Origin: Bondarzewia mesenterica
Taxonomy: Eukaryota > Basidiomycota > Agaricomycetes > Russulales > Bondarzewiaceae
Assembly (NCBI GenBank): GCA_004802705.1
Contig: SGPL01000132.1
Span: forward strand, 1-64,000
Length of the DNA: 64,000 nt
Direction: 5' to 3'
In this document: positions 62,301 to 64,000 of the stretch, in pieces
Layout: each line of letters begins with the position of its first letter
Position numbering within the stretch: the first letter of the stretch is position 1
Notes under the pieces: generated by a model
Databases searched by the model: none
Seen by the model: only the letters and a program-made list of their open reading frames with translations
What the model was told of the DNA's origin: nothing
Made by a program: the position numbers and the translations under genes

Positions 62301-63759
62301 ATGCCATCACCGACACCTTTACCCACCCCAACAGAAGCTCTCTTTGAACAAGACTGGCAGGAGGCAGCCGCCATCTTAGAGGTGGACCCCCAAGAATACA
62401 TACCCCCATTATTGCCAGAATACCACCCTGACGATAATATTAGAGAAGAAATGCAAGAACGAGTAGAATGAGACTTAGTCCTCTCAGAAGAGGCAGACAA
62501 GATCCTTGAGATCTTAGAGGCCCTAGAAGAGGATGGCTGCAGGTAGGCTAGGATGACTGCACAGGAAAAAGAGGACCATCGGGAAGGAACTCAACAAGCA
62601 ATCCTGGAAGGACTGGCGGAGGCTGGATGGGAGGTGAACTAACAGGAGGAAGCAAGGAGAGCCTTTGTGGCCTTGGCAGTGGAAAGAGCGAGAGAGGATG
62701 CGCTGAGCCTACAAGAGGAGCTGGCAAGGGCCAGGGAGGACATGGAGGAAGCGATCAGATGGATCGAAAATAACCCTTTTCTCCCAGGAGTATCCATCCC
62801 TCACTCCCCCTCCCCTTGAATTGATCAAGACATCTCTTTCCTCACTGGAACTCCACCTCATGCAGACGCATCAGTGAACACTTTCCCTGCATCAGCAAGC
62901 CCTGTATCGGCCACCATATACACAAGCCTGCCCCGCCTCGTAATGCCATCGCCTGAACCACCCCACGCGCCTTCCTTCATTGAAAGACTAGACTTGCCTA
63001 TGATCATCACCAGGACAGAGTAGACACCAGACGGGGTAGTCCACTATGGACACCCCACCACTGCCCTGCTAGTTAGCATCCCTCCTCCCCTCACAGACCA
63101 CACCATTGGGGTAGAGACGGAGTTTCATGCCACTATCATGTCCTTAAAAAAAATATGCACGGATAGAAGGTGCCCTACAGCAGGTAGGGGAACCCGGCCT
63201 GATCGTGGACATTTGCCACTACCATGCGCTGACCCTCAACATAAAGGAGGAGCACCATAACATTGCCTTACATGAACGCTGCCAGTCCCAATTCACCATC
63301 GAATGATGGGACATCGTGGCATGACTTTGAGCAGCAGATGCAAGTGCTAGGTTGGAACCTCTGGTTGCTAACTCGCCCCTCGCTCAGATGGTCCCCCCTC
63401 ATCTCCTGGACCAAGCCAGGTGCTTGGATGAAGAAGAAGCTGCTAGACGATTGAGAGGTGGGGGAAGAAAGAGATATGTGAAGCCATAGATCACGAAGGT
63501 ACCCGCTGGACCTTCATCGCAACTGGCAAGAAGAGGGGCGAAGAGACTTCATAGTGAGCCGAGCAGGGTGAAGAGGTGCTACATCTGTGACTCACCCTCG
63601 CATCTAGCCAAGGCATGCCCCAAGAAGGGGAAAGGGCATGCAGTTTCCCCTCACCATGATGACACTGACCGAGACGATGACATAGATGGACTAGATGCTC
63701 CCTACTATGACACTGATTACACAGCTGACCCCGATCTCTACGGCTACACCACTAACTAG
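62301..63759 (+). pseudogene. third ORF of the Gypsy element, CCHC-tailed
   Basis: A frame of about 490 codons between the pol stop and the polypurine tract, on the same strand. It starts MPSPTPLPTPTEALFEQDWQ, then IPPLLPEYHPDDNIREEMQE and RVE-stop-DLVLSEEADKILEILE. A long acidic, probably coiled-coil region follows (ARRAFVALAVERAREDALSL, QEELARAREDMEEAIRWIEN). Next are a Ser/Pro-rich linker with a frame break at an A-run (63146-63153), IEGALQQVGEPGLIVDICHY and HALTLNIKEEHHN, and a C-terminal zinc knuckle CYICDSPSHLAKAC (63577-63618), then an Asp/Tyr-rich tail ending at TAG. Stops are again at Trp/Gln-type codons. It is not an envelope protein by any visible feature, having no signal peptide or membrane span. 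The knuckle and acidic helices suggest a Gag-like nucleic-acid-binding protein. It is conserved in the copy at 35461-36900. Confidence 0.65.
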
Positions 63760-63787
63760 GAATCCTGTTGAGGGCAACAGGAGCACA

Positions 63788-63800
63788 GTAAGGGGGCAGT
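63788..63800 (+). other. polypurine tract
   Basis: The purine-rich agtaagggggcag immediately before the 3' LTR would prime plus-strand synthesis. Confidence 0.7.
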
Positions 63801-64000
63801 TGTCATGAATGATAGTATTATGTAACTTTTCCTTTTCCTTTTATGGACGCATCACATTACCCTTCCCAATAAGGCAGTCTAGCTAACTACGACCACTTTA
63901 CCTCTACCAGCCCTTCCACTCCCATGCCCTGTATGATTATGTAAGCTAGTCCGTGTGCCGCAGCAGGGCTATATATATACTGCGACTAGACTTATGCTTA
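63801..64000 (+). repeat. 3' LTR of the Gypsy element, cut by the window
   Basis: Starts TGTCATGAATGATAGTATTA and follows the 5' LTR with about 8% scattered differences, mostly C/T or G/A. It includes gctatatatatactgc near 63968 and continues beyond the window. Confidence 0.85.

Larger units (their letters stand above)
56480..64000 (+). mobile_element. chromodomain Gypsy (Ty3) retrotransposon with third ORF
   Basis: A nearly complete LTR retrotransposon cut by the window edge inside its 3' LTR. The order is 5' LTR, gag with a CCHC knuckle, protease, reverse transcriptase, RNase H, integrase, chromodomain, a separate third ORF with its own CCHC knuckle, polypurine tract, 3' LTR. This is the Ty3/Gypsy order (integrase last), and the chromodomain makes it a chromovirus, which targets insertion to marked chromatin. 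All reading frames carry stops, mostly at former Trp, Arg and Gln codons, so the copy is dead. Confidence 0.85.

Noticed and set aside
57586..63759. Frequent TGA/TAG inside otherwise conserved transposon frames as evidence of an altered nuclear genetic code
   Set aside because: Stops replace Trp, Arg and Gln at different sites, and the nuclear genes of the window (V-ATPase, F-box, RGS) use standard stops. Transition decay explains it.
62301..63759. Third ORF of the Gypsy element as a retroviral-type envelope gene
   Set aside because: No signal peptide, membrane span or Cys-rich ectodomain is visible. Composition is acidic and helical with a zinc knuckle.

Overview
The window reads as a nuclear scaffold of a basidiomycete fungus, most likely an agaricomycete. 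Genes are split by many short GT-AG introns of about 50-60 bp. The recognisable proteins are standard eukaryotic ones: V-ATPase subunit B, tubulin cofactor D, BUD22, TCP11/SOK1 and an RGS protein. The transposable elements (chromodomain Gypsy, Helitron with a DUF6570-like region) are typical of mushroom genomes. The genus cannot be named from sequence alone.

Layout. (1) 0-10 kb is a decaying genic region on the minus strand. It holds a broken DBP6/DDX51 RNA helicase, a Ser/Thr/Pro-rich gene remnant, a sugar transporter with two frameshifts and an unidentified multi-exon gene, preceded by a SINE-like tRNA relic and a multi-copy gene-derived repeat. (2) 10-32.4 kb is ordinary gene-dense sequence: BUD22 (-) and tubulin cofactor D (+) are divergent from a short shared promoter, followed by V-ATPase subunit B (+), a gene-free 2.7 kb gap, TCP11/SOK1 (+), a single-pass membrane protein (+), an F-box protein (-), an unidentified gene (-) and an RGS-domain membrane protein (+). 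(3) At 32.85 kb a run of Ns joins this to about 1.6 kb of mitochondrial DNA, the 3' exon of nad5 read with UGA=Trp. (4) 34.5-64 kb is an AT-richer transposon graveyard. It contains the 3' end of one Gypsy-type element (35.4-37.3 kb), fragments of unidentified intron-containing genes, minisatellites, an intact-looking 0.39 kb MITE, fragments of a Wee1-like kinase and a mitoferrin carrier, a decayed Helitron replicase, two tandem LTRs, and an almost full-length chromodomain Gypsy element that runs off the right edge.

Two themes run through the window. First, the degraded elements and pseudogenes carry a strong C-to-T / G-to-A signature: Trp, Arg and Gln codons become stops and catalytic residues are altered (RT YMDD to YMDN, kinase DFG region to ENFS, helicase P-loop APTGSGKT to ALTESGKT). 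This resembles RIP or methylcytosine-deamination decay. Second, several frameshifts fall in homopolymers even inside otherwise well-preserved genes, so some breaks are probably sequence errors.

The most unusual item is the Gypsy element. Downstream of its integrase and chromodomain it carries a third reading frame of about 490 codons (acidic/coiled-coil, ending in a CCHC zinc knuckle), additional to the knuckle in gag. The same third frame sits beside an LTR in a second, diverged copy 27 kb away.
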